A DNA stretch of 64,000 nucleotides from Microlunatus capsulatus (lineage in GTDB: Bacteria > Actinomycetota > Actinomycetes > Propionibacteriales > Propionibacteriaceae): assembly GCF_017876495.1 (NCBI RefSeq), contig NZ_JAGIOB010000001.1, forward strand, positions 682,001 through 746,000, given 5' to 3'. The translations under genes were made by a program, and so were the position numbers. The notes beneath the pieces were generated by a model that worked only from the letters and a program-made list of their open reading frames with translations, made no database searches and had not been told where the DNA came from. Shown here in pieces: positions 15,510 to 22,771 of this stretch. Numbering within the stretch: position 1 is the stretch's first letter; each line of letters opens with the position of its first letter.

Positions 15510-16822
15510 GCAACGACGACCGGGACCCGCTCGTCCGGTCGTCCCTCCGACGGGGCGCCCGGCTGGCGTCGCTGCCGCTGGGGGCCGCCGGCCGCGCCAC
15601 CGTCGGGCTGGGTCGCCGGCTCGGGGGCCAGTCCGCCGACCAGGTGAGCGCCCACCTCCAGCAGGCGGCGGCCGAGCAGCTCTTCCGGGTGCTCGGCGAC
15701 CTCAAGGGCGGCGCCATGAAGTTCGGCCAGGCGATGAGCCTGTTCGAGTCGGTGCTGCCCGACGACATCGCCGGGCCCTACCGCGAGCAGCTGACCAAGC
15801 TGCAGCAGGACGCTCCGCCGATGCCCACGTCGCGGGTGCACGCCGTCCTGCGCCGCGAGCTCGGGGTGGACTGGCGCGACCTGTTCCTCGACTTCGAGCC
15901 CCAGCCGGCCGCCGCCGCCTCCATCGGGCAGGTGCACAAGGCGACCTGGGCCGACGGCCGCCCCGTCGCGGTGAAGGTCCAGTACCCCGGGGCCGACGAG
16001 GCCCTACGCTCGGACCTGCGGCAGATCCGCCGGCTCTCCAAGCTGTTCGCCCCGCTCGCCGGCGGCATGGACGTCACGCCGCTGGTCGACGAGCTCGTCG
16101 AGCGGACCAGCGAGGAGCTGGACTACACCGTCGAGGCGGCCTCCCAGCAGCAGGCGGCCGACGGCTTCGTCGGCAGCGAGGAGTTCGTCGTCCCGCAGGT
16201 GCTGACGGCCACGTCCAAGGTGATGGTCAGCGAGTGGGTGGAGGGCGAGCCCCTCTCGGTGGCCGCCGGCCGCGACGAGGCCGAGCGCAACCGCGTCGGC
16301 CTGCTGTACGTCCGCTTCCTGTTCGCCGCCCCCAGCCGGGTCGGGCTGCTGCACGCCGACCCGCACCCCGGCAACTTCCGGATCACCCCGGACGGACGGC
16401 TGGGCGTCGTCGACTTCGGCCTGGTCTCCCGGCTGCCCGAGGGGCTGCCGCGGGCCATGGGGACGATCCTGCGGATCGCCCGGCGCGGGGACGCCCGCGA
16501 GGTCGCCGACCAGCTGCACCGCGAGGGCTTCGTGCCCGCCGACGTCGACGCCGACGACCTGTGGGACTACCTGGCCCCCTTCGTCGAGCCGGCCGCCGTC
16601 CCGGAGTTCCAGTTCAACCGCGAGTGGATGCGCGAGCAGTTCCTGCGCGTGCGCGACCTCTCGGCCTCGGGCGGGATGGGGCTGAAGATCAACCTGCCGC
16701 CCAGCTACCTGCTGATCCACCGCGTGTGGCTCGGCGGCCTCGCCGTGCTGTCCCAGCTGGGGGTGCGCGCGGCCTTCGTCGAGGTGCTCGAGGAGTTCCT
16801 GCCCGGCTACGTCGAGGACTGA
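15506..16822 (+). CDS. ABC1/UbiB (AarF) family atypical kinase (Rv3197-like)
   Basis: 438-aa ABC1/ADCK-type protein. It shows the family's KxGQ motif as KFGQ (72-75), an Ala-rich nucleotide loop PAAAASIGQVHKA, the lysine strand VAVKVQYPG, the catalytic HADPHPGN from His283 and DFG at 303-305. UbiB relatives act in quinone synthesis or lipid handling as ATPases; the mycobacterial counterpart beside whiB7 has been linked to antibiotic tolerance, a link I recall without being able to check. ATG at 15506 overlaps the previous stop; CAGAAT 7 nt upstream might be an internal promoter. Confidence 0.88.
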   Translation: MSNDDRDPLVRSSLRRGARLASLPLGAAGRATVGLGRRLGGQSADQVSAHLQQAAAEQLFRVLGDLKGGAMKFGQAMSLFESVLPDDIAGPYREQLTKLQQDAPPMPTSRVHAVLRRELGVDWRDLFLDFEPQPAAAASIGQVHKATWADGRPVAVKVQYPGADEALRSDLRQIRRLSKLFAPLAGGMDVTPLVDELVERTSEELDYTVEAASQQQAADGFVGSEEFVVPQVLTATSKVMVSEWVEGEPLSVAAGRDEAERNRVGLLYVRFLFAAPSRVGLLHADPHPGNFRITPDGRLGVVDFGLVSRLPEGLPRAMGTILRIARRGDAREVADQLHREGFVPADVDADDLWDYLAPFVEPAAVPEFQFNREWMREQFLRVRDLSASGGMGLKINLPPSYLLIHRVWLGGLAVLSQLGVRAAFVEVLEEFLPGYVED

Positions 16823-16868
16823 CGGCCCGGTCGTCGCCCTCGTCGGGACGGGACCACCGGGAGCGGAC

Positions 16869-16999
16869 GTGCCGTCCGGGTGGCCACTGCGTGGCACAGC
16901 CGCGGCGCGGTCGCAGGACGCGCCAGGGCGGGGCGCCCGGGGTCCACGCTCGACCGCGAGGATCGCGGCTGTGCCACGGAGTGGTCACCCGGACGGCAC
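16869..16999. repeat. 131-bp inverted-repeat element with 36-bp arms
   Basis: Arms 16869-16904 and 16964-16999 are reverse complements with 2 mismatches in 36 bp. Inside, CGCGGTCG (16906-16913) pairs with CGACCGCG (16951-16958), extending the cruciform. It sits between the convergent ABC1 kinase and whiB7 genes. Much longer than a normal terminator; it could be a MITE-like or other palindromic element that also ends transcription. No target-site duplication or transposase is evident. Confidence 0.7.
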
Positions 17000-17072
17000 C
17001 CGCCCAGGATAGGTCGGCCGGTCCAGCGGGAGGAGTCCCGCTCGGCGGTCCGGCCGGTCGTGGTCGGGGTCG

Positions 17073-17162
17073 TCACGACAGGGCCCGGCTGAGCCAGAGC
17101 CGCAGCGCGTGGAACATCCGCTCGCCCCGGCTCAGCCCGGTCCCGTCCTCGTCGCGGATCAC
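17073..17162 (-). CDS. Possible 29-aa small protein coupled to whiB7
   Basis: GTG at 17162 overlaps the whiB7 stop as GTGA, the coupling used throughout this window, and opens 29 codons ending at 17073. The predicted peptide has a charged start and an amphipathic end, ERMFHALRLWLSRALS. No similarity is recognised and there is no ribosome site of its own, so it may be chance in GC-rich DNA. Confidence 0.3.
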   Translation of the reverse strand: MIRDEDGTGLSRGERMFHALRLWLSRALS

Positions 17163-17476
17163 GCCGCGGCCTCCTTGCCCTGCCGGCCCGCCGCCGGGGC
17201 GTAGGGCTCGGCGACCGGGTGCTTGCGCGGCCGGCCGCGCGGACGCTTGCGCGCCACGACCACGCCGCCGATGAAGAGCTGGCCACCCCAGACCCCCCAG
17301 GGCTCGCGGCGCTCGAGCGCGCCCTCGAGGCAGTCCTCGAGCACAGGGCAGCCGACGCACAGCGCCTTGGCGGCCTCGACGTCGGCCGGGCTCTCCGCGA
17401 AGAACACCTCGGGGTCGACCAGGTGGCACGGCAGCGCCCCCGGCCTGCTCGGTGCTTCCCACCTCGGTGCCGTCAT
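17159..17476 (-). CDS. whiB7: WhiB7 redox-sensitive regulator of intrinsic antibiotic resistance
   Basis: 105-aa WhiB-like [4Fe-4S] protein that binds the primary sigma factor and activates resistance and redox genes. Four cysteines hold the cluster: Cys17, Cys40, Cys43, Cys49. The WhiB7 turn GVWGG is at 61-65 (EPWGVWGG) and the AT-hook RGRPRK at 80-85, which sets WhiB7 apart from other Wbl proteins. ATG at 17476 is preferred over ATG 17500 because AGGAGG lies 7 nt upstream. A leader of about 470 nt carries a uORF, an attenuator hairpin and an autoregulated-type promoter, so expression probably responds to ribosome stalling by antibiotics. Confidence 0.95.
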   Translation of the reverse strand: MTAPRWEAPSRPGALPCHLVDPEVFFAESPADVEAAKALCVGCPVLEDCLEGALERREPWGVWGGQLFIGGVVVARKRPRGRPRKHPVAEPYAPAAGRQGKEAAA

Positions 17477-17565
17477 GAGGGCACCTCCTGCGTTGTTCAT
17501 GTCTCCCACTTGTCTGCTGTGAGCTCCGGTGGTCCCGGGGCTCGGGTTCGGGGCGGGAAACACGA

Positions 17566-17601
17566 AGGCCGTGATTCCCGGTGTTCTGGGATTCACGGCC
17601 T
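17566..17601 (-). terminator. whiB7 leader attenuator (intrinsic terminator)
   Basis: On the minus strand, AGGCCGTGAATCCC pairs with GGGAATCACGGCCT (13 of 14 positions) around an 8-nt loop, followed by TCGTGTTT. It lies 21 nt after the uORF stop and 90 nt before whiB7, the arrangement expected for translation-controlled attenuation. Confidence 0.75.
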
Positions 17602-17621
17602 GAGGCGGTCGGTGGGTGGAG

Positions 17622-17876
17622 CTACACCGGCGGACTGCAGGAAGGAGATCCCGGTCGGGTCGAGTACGAGTGGTCGAAGACCACGGGGGTGACGGCAGCC
17701 ATGTCGATGACGGCGATGGCTCCGCCCTGAGAGGTGCCCACGACGGGCTTGGCCATGAGGGCGCAGATGTCCCCGCGACCCCGCAGCTCCGCCGCGGCGC
17801 GCCAGCCGAAGTCGGCCTCGAGGACACGCGGGAGCAGAGCCGTCTCACGGGTGCGGGTGGTGGTGGTGCTCTCCAT
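17622..17876 (-). CDS. Upstream ORF in the whiB7 leader (84 aa)
   Basis: ATG at 17876 has GAGGAG 9 nt upstream and opens 84 codons ending TAG at 17622, just before the attenuator hairpin. The product begins MESTTTTRTRE and includes DFGWRAAAELRGRGDICALMAKPVV. An in-frame ATG at 17885 abuts the ribosome site and is less likely. whiB7 leaders in other actinobacteria contain uORFs whose translation prevents or allows termination. I infer that role here; the peptide itself may not matter, though its length is more than usual for a sensor uORF. Confidence 0.6.
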   Translation of the reverse strand: MESTTTTRTRETALLPRVLEADFGWRAAAELRGRGDICALMAKPVVGTSQGGAIAVIDMAAVTPVVFDHSYSTRPGSPSCSPPV

Positions 17877-17951
17877 GGGACTCATCTCCTCTCGTCGTCC
17901 AGGGGCCGGTCCGGGACCGGGCGTGGGTCGACCCCGGCGGGGTCGAAGATC

Positions 17952-17989
17952 ACATTAGGGGAGGTGCCGGGAGCGCGCAACGGTATTAA
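17952..17989 (-). promoter_or_regulatory. whiB7 promoter with WhiB7-type AT-rich element
   Basis: Minus strand: -35 TTGCGC (17975-17980), 17-nt spacer, -10 TAATGT (17952-17957). A run of six A/T bases (TTAATA, 17984-17989) lies 3 bp upstream of the -35, in a region otherwise almost free of A/T. WhiB7 promoters are known for an AT-rich site 3-5 bp above the -35 that the AT-hook contacts, so autoactivation is likely. Confidence 0.75.
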
Positions 17990-18022
17990 CGAGTGCGTCC
18001 CGGATTGTTCTGCGGGCGTTCG

Positions 18023-20152
18023 TCAGGCGCCGTCGAGCCCCGCTTCGCCGGCCACGATGGCCAGCACCTCCTCGCCGTAGCGGTCGGCCTTGGTGACGCC
18101 GAGCCCCTGCACCTTGACGAGGTCGGCGCGGGTCCGCGGCCGCGCCTCGGCGATGGCGATGAGGGTGGCGTCGGTGAAGACGACGAAGGCCGGCACCTTC
18201 TGCTCGGCCGACTGCTGCCGGCGCCACTCCCGCAGCATCGCCATCGTGTGCTCGTCGAAGGTCGACGGGCAGCTCAGGTGGCGGCCGATCTTGCGCTCGG
18301 CGGCGTCGCCCAGCGCCATTCCGCAGGAGCGGCAGTGCTGCGACAGCACCGAGGGCCGGCCCCGACCGCGGCGGGCGGCGGGACCGGCGGCTCCCGCGCG
18401 GGCGCTGTCGGGCAGCACGGGGTCGAGGAAGCGGGAGGGCTTGCGGGTGCTGCCGCCGCCGTTGCGGGTGCGCGACCACGAGACGCGCAGCGCGGTGCGC
18501 GCCCGGGTGACCCCGACGTAGAGCAGCCGGCGCTCCTCCTCCACCTGCTCGGGACGGGTGGCCAGCACGAAGGGCAGCGAGCCCTCCTGGACCCCGAGCA
18601 GGGCGACCGACCCCCACTCCAGGCCCTTGGCCGAGTGCAGCGTCGAGACCGTCACGCCCTGGGCGGCCGGGACGTGCTGGGCCTCCGCGCGCGCGTCGAG
18701 CTCGGCCGAGACGGCGCGCAGGTCGGGCGCGGGACCACCGGCGGGCCGGGCGAGCAGGTCCTCGGCCACGGTGAGCAGCGCGGCCAGGGACTCCCACCGC
18801 TCGCGGACGGCACCGGCGCCCTCCGGCGGGGTCGCCGTCCAGCCCAGGCTGCCCAGGACGGCCTTCATCTGGTCGACGGCGCTGCCGCCCTCCTGGCCGC
18901 TCATCGCGCGGGCCTCGGTGCGCAGCGTCAGCAGCGCCTGCCGCACCTCCGCCCGCTCGTAGAAGCGCTCCCCGCCGCGGACGAGGTAGGGCACCTGCCG
19001 GTCGGCCAGCGCCTGCTCGACGGCGGGTGACTGCGCGTTGATGCGGAACAGGACGGCCATGTCGCGCCACTCGACGCCGGCCTGGGCCCGGCGGACCAGC
19101 CAGTCGGCGATCCCCGCGGCCTCGGCCGCCTCGTCGGGGGCCTCGGTGTACTCGACCTCGGGGCCGGGCGGCTGCTGGGCCTGCAGCGTCACCGCGCTGA
19201 TCCCGCCCGCCTTCACCCCGGCCATGATCTTGTTGGCCGCGCCCACCACCTGGGGGGTGGAGCGGTAGTCGCGGACGAGCTTCACCACCGTCGCCCCGGG
19301 GTGCCGCCGGGCGAAGTCGGTGAGGTAGCTGGCCTGCGCACCGGCGAAGGAGTGGATGGTCTGCGCGGGGTCGCCGACGACGCAGACGTCGGTCCGGTCC
19401 CCGCGCCACAGCGTCAGCAGCGCCTCCTGCAGCGGGCTGACGTCCTGGTACTCGTCGACGACGAGGTGCCGGTAGGTGCGCCGGATCGTGTCGGCCACCT
19501 CCTCGTGCTCCGACATCAGCGCCGCCGCGCAGAGCAGGATGTCCTCGAAGTCGATGCGGCCCCGGTCGCGCTTGGCCGCCTCGTAGGCGGTGAAGATGCG
19601 GGCCACCGTCTCGGGGTCGACCGAGGCGACGCTGCGGCCCGCGGCCGCCGCCAGCCGGGGGTAGTCCTCGGCGCTGACGTTGCTCACCTTGGCCCAGGCG
19701 ACCTCGGAGACCAGGTCGCGGAGCCGGGGGGTGTCGACCCGGACCCGCAGCCGGCTGGCGGCCTCGGCCACCAGCGCCATCCGGTTGTCCAGCACCGAGG
19801 GCAGGTCGCCGCCGTACACCTGCGGCCAGAAGTACTGCGCCTGCCGGAGGGCCGCGGAGTGGAAGGTGCGGGCCTGGACGCCGCGCGCGCCGAGCTGCTG
19901 GAGCCGGCCGCGCAGCTCGCCGGCCGCCCGGGTGGTGAAGGTGACGGCGAGCACCGCGGTGGGGTTGAAGACCCCGGTGGCGACGCCGTAGGCGATCCGG
20001 TGGGTGATGGCGCGCGTCTTGCCCGTGCCGGCGCCGGCGACGACGGCGACCGGACCGCTGAGCGTGGTGGCGACCTCGCGCTGCTCGGGGTCGAGGCCGG
20101 CCAGCAGGGCCTCGGGGTCGGCGTGGGCGGAGCGGGGAGGAGCAGGTGGCAC
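18023..20152 (-). CDS. uvrD2: UvrD2-type ATP-dependent DNA helicase with HRDC domain
   Basis: 709-aa superfamily 1A helicase. Walker A AGAGTGKT is at 39-46, motif II is DEYQD, and later motifs VGDPAQTIHSF, STLHSAKGLEW and YVGVTRAR follow. The C-terminal part has a zinc-knuckle-like region, CRSCGMAL then HLSC, where mycobacterial UvrD2 has four cysteines (here the third ligand would be His), and an HRDC domain (from WRRQQSAEQKVPAFVVFTD). GTG at 20152 is chosen because TAGGGT (20160-20165) ends 7 nt upstream. It lies downstream of the TetR gene. Confidence 0.9.
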   Translation of the reverse strand: MPPAPPRSAHADPEALLAGLDPEQREVATTLSGPVAVVAGAGTGKTRAITHRIAYGVATGVFNPTAVLAVTFTTRAAGELRGRLQQLGARGVQARTFHSAALRQAQYFWPQVYGGDLPSVLDNRMALVAEAASRLRVRVDTPRLRDLVSEVAWAKVSNVSAEDYPRLAAAAGRSVASVDPETVARIFTAYEAAKRDRGRIDFEDILLCAAALMSEHEEVADTIRRTYRHLVVDEYQDVSPLQEALLTLWRGDRTDVCVVGDPAQTIHSFAGAQASYLTDFARRHPGATVVKLVRDYRSTPQVVGAANKIMAGVKAGGISAVTLQAQQPPGPEVEYTEAPDEAAEAAGIADWLVRRAQAGVEWRDMAVLFRINAQSPAVEQALADRQVPYLVRGGERFYERAEVRQALLTLRTEARAMSGQEGGSAVDQMKAVLGSLGWTATPPEGAGAVRERWESLAALLTVAEDLLARPAGGPAPDLRAVSAELDARAEAQHVPAAQGVTVSTLHSAKGLEWGSVALLGVQEGSLPFVLATRPEQVEEERRLLYVGVTRARTALRVSWSRTRNGGGSTRKPSRFLDPVLPDSARAGAAGPAARRGRGRPSVLSQHCRSCGMALGDAAERKIGRHLSCPSTFDEHTMAMLREWRRQQSAEQKVPAFVVFTDATLIAIAEARPRTRADLVKVQGLGVTKADRYGEEVLAIVAGEAGLDGA

Positions 20153-20159
20153 GGCGACC

Positions 20160-20165
20160 ACCCTA
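20160..20165 (-). promoter_or_regulatory. -10 box of a probable leaderless promoter (uvrD2)
   Basis: TAGGGT on the minus strand, 7 nt before the GTG at 20152, overlapping the end of the TetR gene. Confidence 0.5.
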
Positions 20166-20828
20166 AGCCGGTCCGCTGACAGCTCCCCCGTCGTCAACAG
20201 GCTCCCCCCGCCCGTCGGCGGCGTGCCCGCGGTAGGTGCCGAGCTGCGTGACGAACCAGTCCTGCCAAGCCTGTGCCGTCCAGCCGCGCTGGCCGACCAG
20301 CTTGAGCCAGACGTCGCGCGAGGTGAGGGTCCACAGCCCGTCGACGACGGGGTCCGGCGGCTCGGGATCGGCCAGCACGAGCCCGGCGGCGTAGCGGACC
20401 TCGGCCAGCCGGTTCTGCTCCCGCTCAGCCAGCCGGGCGGCGGCGGCCGGATCGCCCACGGCCGCCTCGTCGAGCACGCGCTGGATCCGGGCGGAGCGCT
20501 CGTGGGCGCCGCTCAGCCAGCGCGCCGCCGCCCGGGCGCGGGTGTCGAAGTCGCCGTCGGCCATCAGCCAGTACTCGGGCAGCTCCCGCAGCCGGCGCGC
20601 CCGCCCTCCGGACAGGGCGGCGTCGATGCAGGCGTCGAGCAGGGTCAGCTTCGAGGCGTGCAGGGCGTACACGGTCTGCCGGGAGACGCCGGCGCGCTCG
20701 GCGACGCGACCCATCGTCGTGGCCACCCAACCCTGCTCCAGGAACAGCGCGTGCGCGGCCTCCAGGACGGTCGCCCGGTTCTGCTGCGAGCGCTCGGCCC
20801 GCAGCTCCGAGCTGTAGGTGCGGGCCAC
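20163..20828 (-). CDS. TetR/AcrR family transcriptional regulator
   Basis: 221-aa regulator with an N-terminal helix-turn-helix (TTMGRVAERAGVSRQTVYALHASK, about residues 38-61) and a divergent ligand domain. It is transcribed away from the hydrolase-like gene, which it probably controls by the usual divergent-neighbour logic. GTG at 20828 is 6 nt from TAGGAT (20835-20840), and that box lies close to the promoter of the divergent gene, so one operator could silence both. No perfect palindrome is evident in the 80-bp gap. Confidence 0.87.
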   Translation of the reverse strand: MARTYSSELRAERSQQNRATVLEAAHALFLEQGWVATTMGRVAERAGVSRQTVYALHASKLTLLDACIDAALSGGRARRLRELPEYWLMADGDFDTRARAAARWLSGAHERSARIQRVLDEAAVGDPAAAARLAEREQNRLAEVRYAAGLVLADPEPPDPVVDGLWTLTSRDVWLKLVGQRGWTAQAWQDWFVTQLGTYRGHAADGRGEPVDDGGAVSGPA

Positions 20829-20834
20829 CGGACC

Positions 20835-20840
20835 ATCCTA
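20835..20840 (-). promoter_or_regulatory. -10 box of a probable leaderless promoter (TetR gene)
   Basis: TAGGAT on the minus strand, 6 nt before the GTG at 20828. Confidence 0.5.
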
Positions 20841-20847
20841 GAGCCTA

Positions 20848-20876
20848 TTGACCGTACACAGAGTCCAGTGAATACT
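20848..20876 (+). promoter_or_regulatory. Promoter of the hydrolase-like gene
   Basis: TTGACC (20848-20853), 17-nt spacer, AATACT (20871-20876); GAGGAGGAG ribosome site before the ATG at 20909. Confidence 0.65.
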
Positions 20877-20908
20877 CGTCGCACCACCCGCACTCCCGAG
20901 GAGGAGCC

Positions 20909-21760
20909 ATGGCGCTCACCGACGACGCCACCACGCTGCACGTCCCCACCCGGCTCGGCCGGCTCCGCGTCCGGGTCACCGGGTCGGGGCAGCCCGTCGT
21001 GCTGTGGCACAGCCTGTTCACCGACGCGGGCAGCTGGGACCGGCTCGTGCCGCTGCTGGGAGGGCGACGGCTGGTCCTCGTCGACGGCCCCTCCTCCGGG
21101 GGCAGCGACCCGCTCCGGCGGGCGGTCGACATCGGCACCTGCGCCGCGGCCGCGGAAGACCTGCTGGCCGGGCTGCGGGACGTCGTCGGGCCGGGACCGG
21201 TCTCCTGGCTCGGCAGCGCCTGGGGCGGTCACGTCGGCCTGCACCTGGCCGCCACCCGGCCGGACCTGGTCCGCGACCTCGTGGCCGTCAGCGCGCCGAC
21301 CCACCCCGTCGGCCCGCGGCTCCGCCTGCTCACGGCGGTGCTGGTGCCGCTCTACCGCGTCATCGGGGCGCGCGGACCGGTCCGCGAGGCGATCCTCGAC
21401 ACCCTCTTCACCGACCGCAGCCGGGCCGAGGACCCGGCCGGCGTCGGCCAGGTCCTGGGTCCGCTGGAACGGTCGTCGCGAGCGGCCACGGCCCGCGCCA
21501 TCCGGACCGCGATCCTGCACCGCACCGACCTCGCGTGGGCCGCGCGGCGGATCACCTGCCCGGTGCTGCTGGTCACCACCGACGACCGGGGCGAGTGGAC
21601 GCCCGAGCAGGCGGCGGCGATGGCGGCCCAGATGGCGGACGCCCGCGTCGTGACGGTCAGCGGCTCGAGGGTGCTGCCCTCGATCGAGCAGCCGGCGGCC
21701 CTGGCGGCCGCGCTGACGACGTTCTGGGCCACCGCAGCCGCCCGTCCGCGCGGGGAATAG
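20909..21760 (+). CDS. Alpha/beta-hydrolase fold protein with degenerate catalytic triad
   Basis: 283-aa alpha/beta-hydrolase of the haloperoxidase-like type. The oxyanion region reads WHSLFTDAGSWDR. The nucleophile elbow, normally GxSxG, is GSAWG at 102-106, which puts Ala104 at the nucleophile position. The usual C-terminal His strand (GxGHxxxxEQP) reads SGSRVLPSIEQPAAL, with no His. An acidic residue remains in LLVTTDDRGEW. It may thus be non-catalytic, or use Ser103 in an unusual way. A strong ribosome site precedes ATG 20909. The divergent TetR gene is its likely regulator and may sense its ligand. Confidence 0.8.
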   Translation: MALTDDATTLHVPTRLGRLRVRVTGSGQPVVLWHSLFTDAGSWDRLVPLLGGRRLVLVDGPSSGGSDPLRRAVDIGTCAAAAEDLLAGLRDVVGPGPVSWLGSAWGGHVGLHLAATRPDLVRDLVAVSAPTHPVGPRLRLLTAVLVPLYRVIGARGPVREAILDTLFTDRSRAEDPAGVGQVLGPLERSSRAATARAIRTAILHRTDLAWAARRITCPVLLVTTDDRGEWTPEQAAAMAAQMADARVVTVSGSRVLPSIEQPAALAAALTTFWATAAARPRGE

Positions 21761-21788
21761 CACCTCCGCCGACCGGGTTGACGAGGCC

Positions 21789-22055
21789 ATGAGCAGCTAC
21801 GAGGCGACCCCGGGCAAGCCGACCATGTTCACGACCAGCTGGTGCGGCTACTGCGCCCGGCTGAAGGGCCAGCTGAAGCGGTCCGGCATCGAGTGGGACG
21901 AGGTCGACATCGAGTCCCACCCGGACGCGGCCGACGTCGTGGCCGCGGTCAACGGCGGCAACCAGACGGTGCCGACGCTGCTGTTCTCCGACGGCTCGTC
22001 GATGACCAACCCCTCGGCCTCCCAGGTCGAGCGCAAGCTGGCCGAGCTCCGCTGA
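21789..22055 (+). CDS. mrx1: Mycoredoxin (glutaredoxin-fold, mycothiol-dependent)
   Basis: 88-aa thioredoxin-fold protein that reduces protein-mycothiol mixed disulfides. Active site CGYC at 19-22, cis-Pro region TVPTLLFSDG, length as in Mrx1 of actinobacteria. Its place near uvrD2 and whiB7 matches M. tuberculosis Rv3198A. It shows the cell uses mycothiol. The stop overlaps the start of the next gene. Confidence 0.92.
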   Translation: MSSYEATPGKPTMFTTSWCGYCARLKGQLKRSGIEWDEVDIESHPDAADVVAAVNGGNQTVPTLLFSDGSSMTNPSASQVERKLAELR

Positions 22056-22714
22056 GCACCGCGGCACCTGCGGTCCGCGCCGTCAGCACCGTCGTCTTCG
22101 ACGTCGACGGCTGCCTGCTGGACTCCGCCGACGGCATCGTCGCGGGCTACCAGCACGCGCTCCGCAGCGTCGGCGTCCCGGTGCCGGAGGAAGAGGTGCT
22201 GCGCTCCGACCTCGGGCCACCGGTCGGGGTGATCTTCTCCCGCCTCGGCCTGGACGAGGCCACCAGCGAGGCGGCCGTCGCGGCCTACCGGCGCTTCTAC
22301 GCCGACACCGGGATGGACCGCGCCCGGGTCTACCCGGGCGTCGCCGAGCTGCTGGACGGCCTGCGCGCGCGGGGCGTCGCGCTGGCCACCGCGACCATGA
22401 AGCTGACGCCGACCGCGCAGGCCATCCTGGAGCGGCACGGCCTCGCCGACCGGTTCGCCGTGGTCAACGGCACCGACGGCACGCACCGCACCAAGGCCGA
22501 GACGCTGACCCACGCGCTCGAGCGGCTGGGCGACCCGGACCGCGCCGGCGTCCTCATGGTCGGCGACCGGCACTCCGACATCGCCGCGGCGCACGAGGTC
22601 GGCGTCGGCTCGGTCGCGGTGACCTGGGGCTACGGGTCGGTGGCCGAGCTGGCCGCGACCGGGGCCGACCACCTGCTCGACGACCCCGCAGAGCTGCTCG
22701 ACCTGCTCGGCTGA
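22052..22714 (+). CDS. HAD-family phosphatase (phosphoglycolate phosphatase-like)
   Basis: 220-aa HAD hydrolase, subfamily I. Motif I is FDVDGCLLDS with nucleophile Asp17 and Asp19; the helical cap follows; Lys in HRTKAETL is motif III; VGDRHSDIAAA is motif IV. Substrate likely a small phosphate ester, not defined. No ATG, GTG or TTG lies in frame near the beginning, and the first conserved residues come only 14 codons after the mycoredoxin stop. I therefore place the start at CTG 22052, which overlaps the upstream stop as CTGA. This is a rare start codon and needs confirmation. Confidence 0.85.
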   Translation: MSTAAPAVRAVSTVVFDVDGCLLDSADGIVAGYQHALRSVGVPVPEEEVLRSDLGPPVGVIFSRLGLDEATSEAAVAAYRRFYADTGMDRARVYPGVAELLDGLRARGVALATATMKLTPTAQAILERHGLADRFAVVNGTDGTHRTKAETLTHALERLGDPDRAGVLMVGDRHSDIAAAHEVGVGSVAVTWGYGSVAELAATGADHLLDDPAELLDLLG

Positions 22715-22756
22715 GGCCGCCCGGTCGCCGCGGCCGGAACTGTCAGCCCGGCGTCC

Positions 22757-22762
22757 TAGGGT
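22757..22762 (+). promoter_or_regulatory. Probable -10 box of the recCBD operon
   Basis: TAGGGT, 9 nt before the ATG at 22772, with no Shine-Dalgarno sequence. Confidence 0.45.
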
Positions 22763-22771
22763 GTGCAGACC

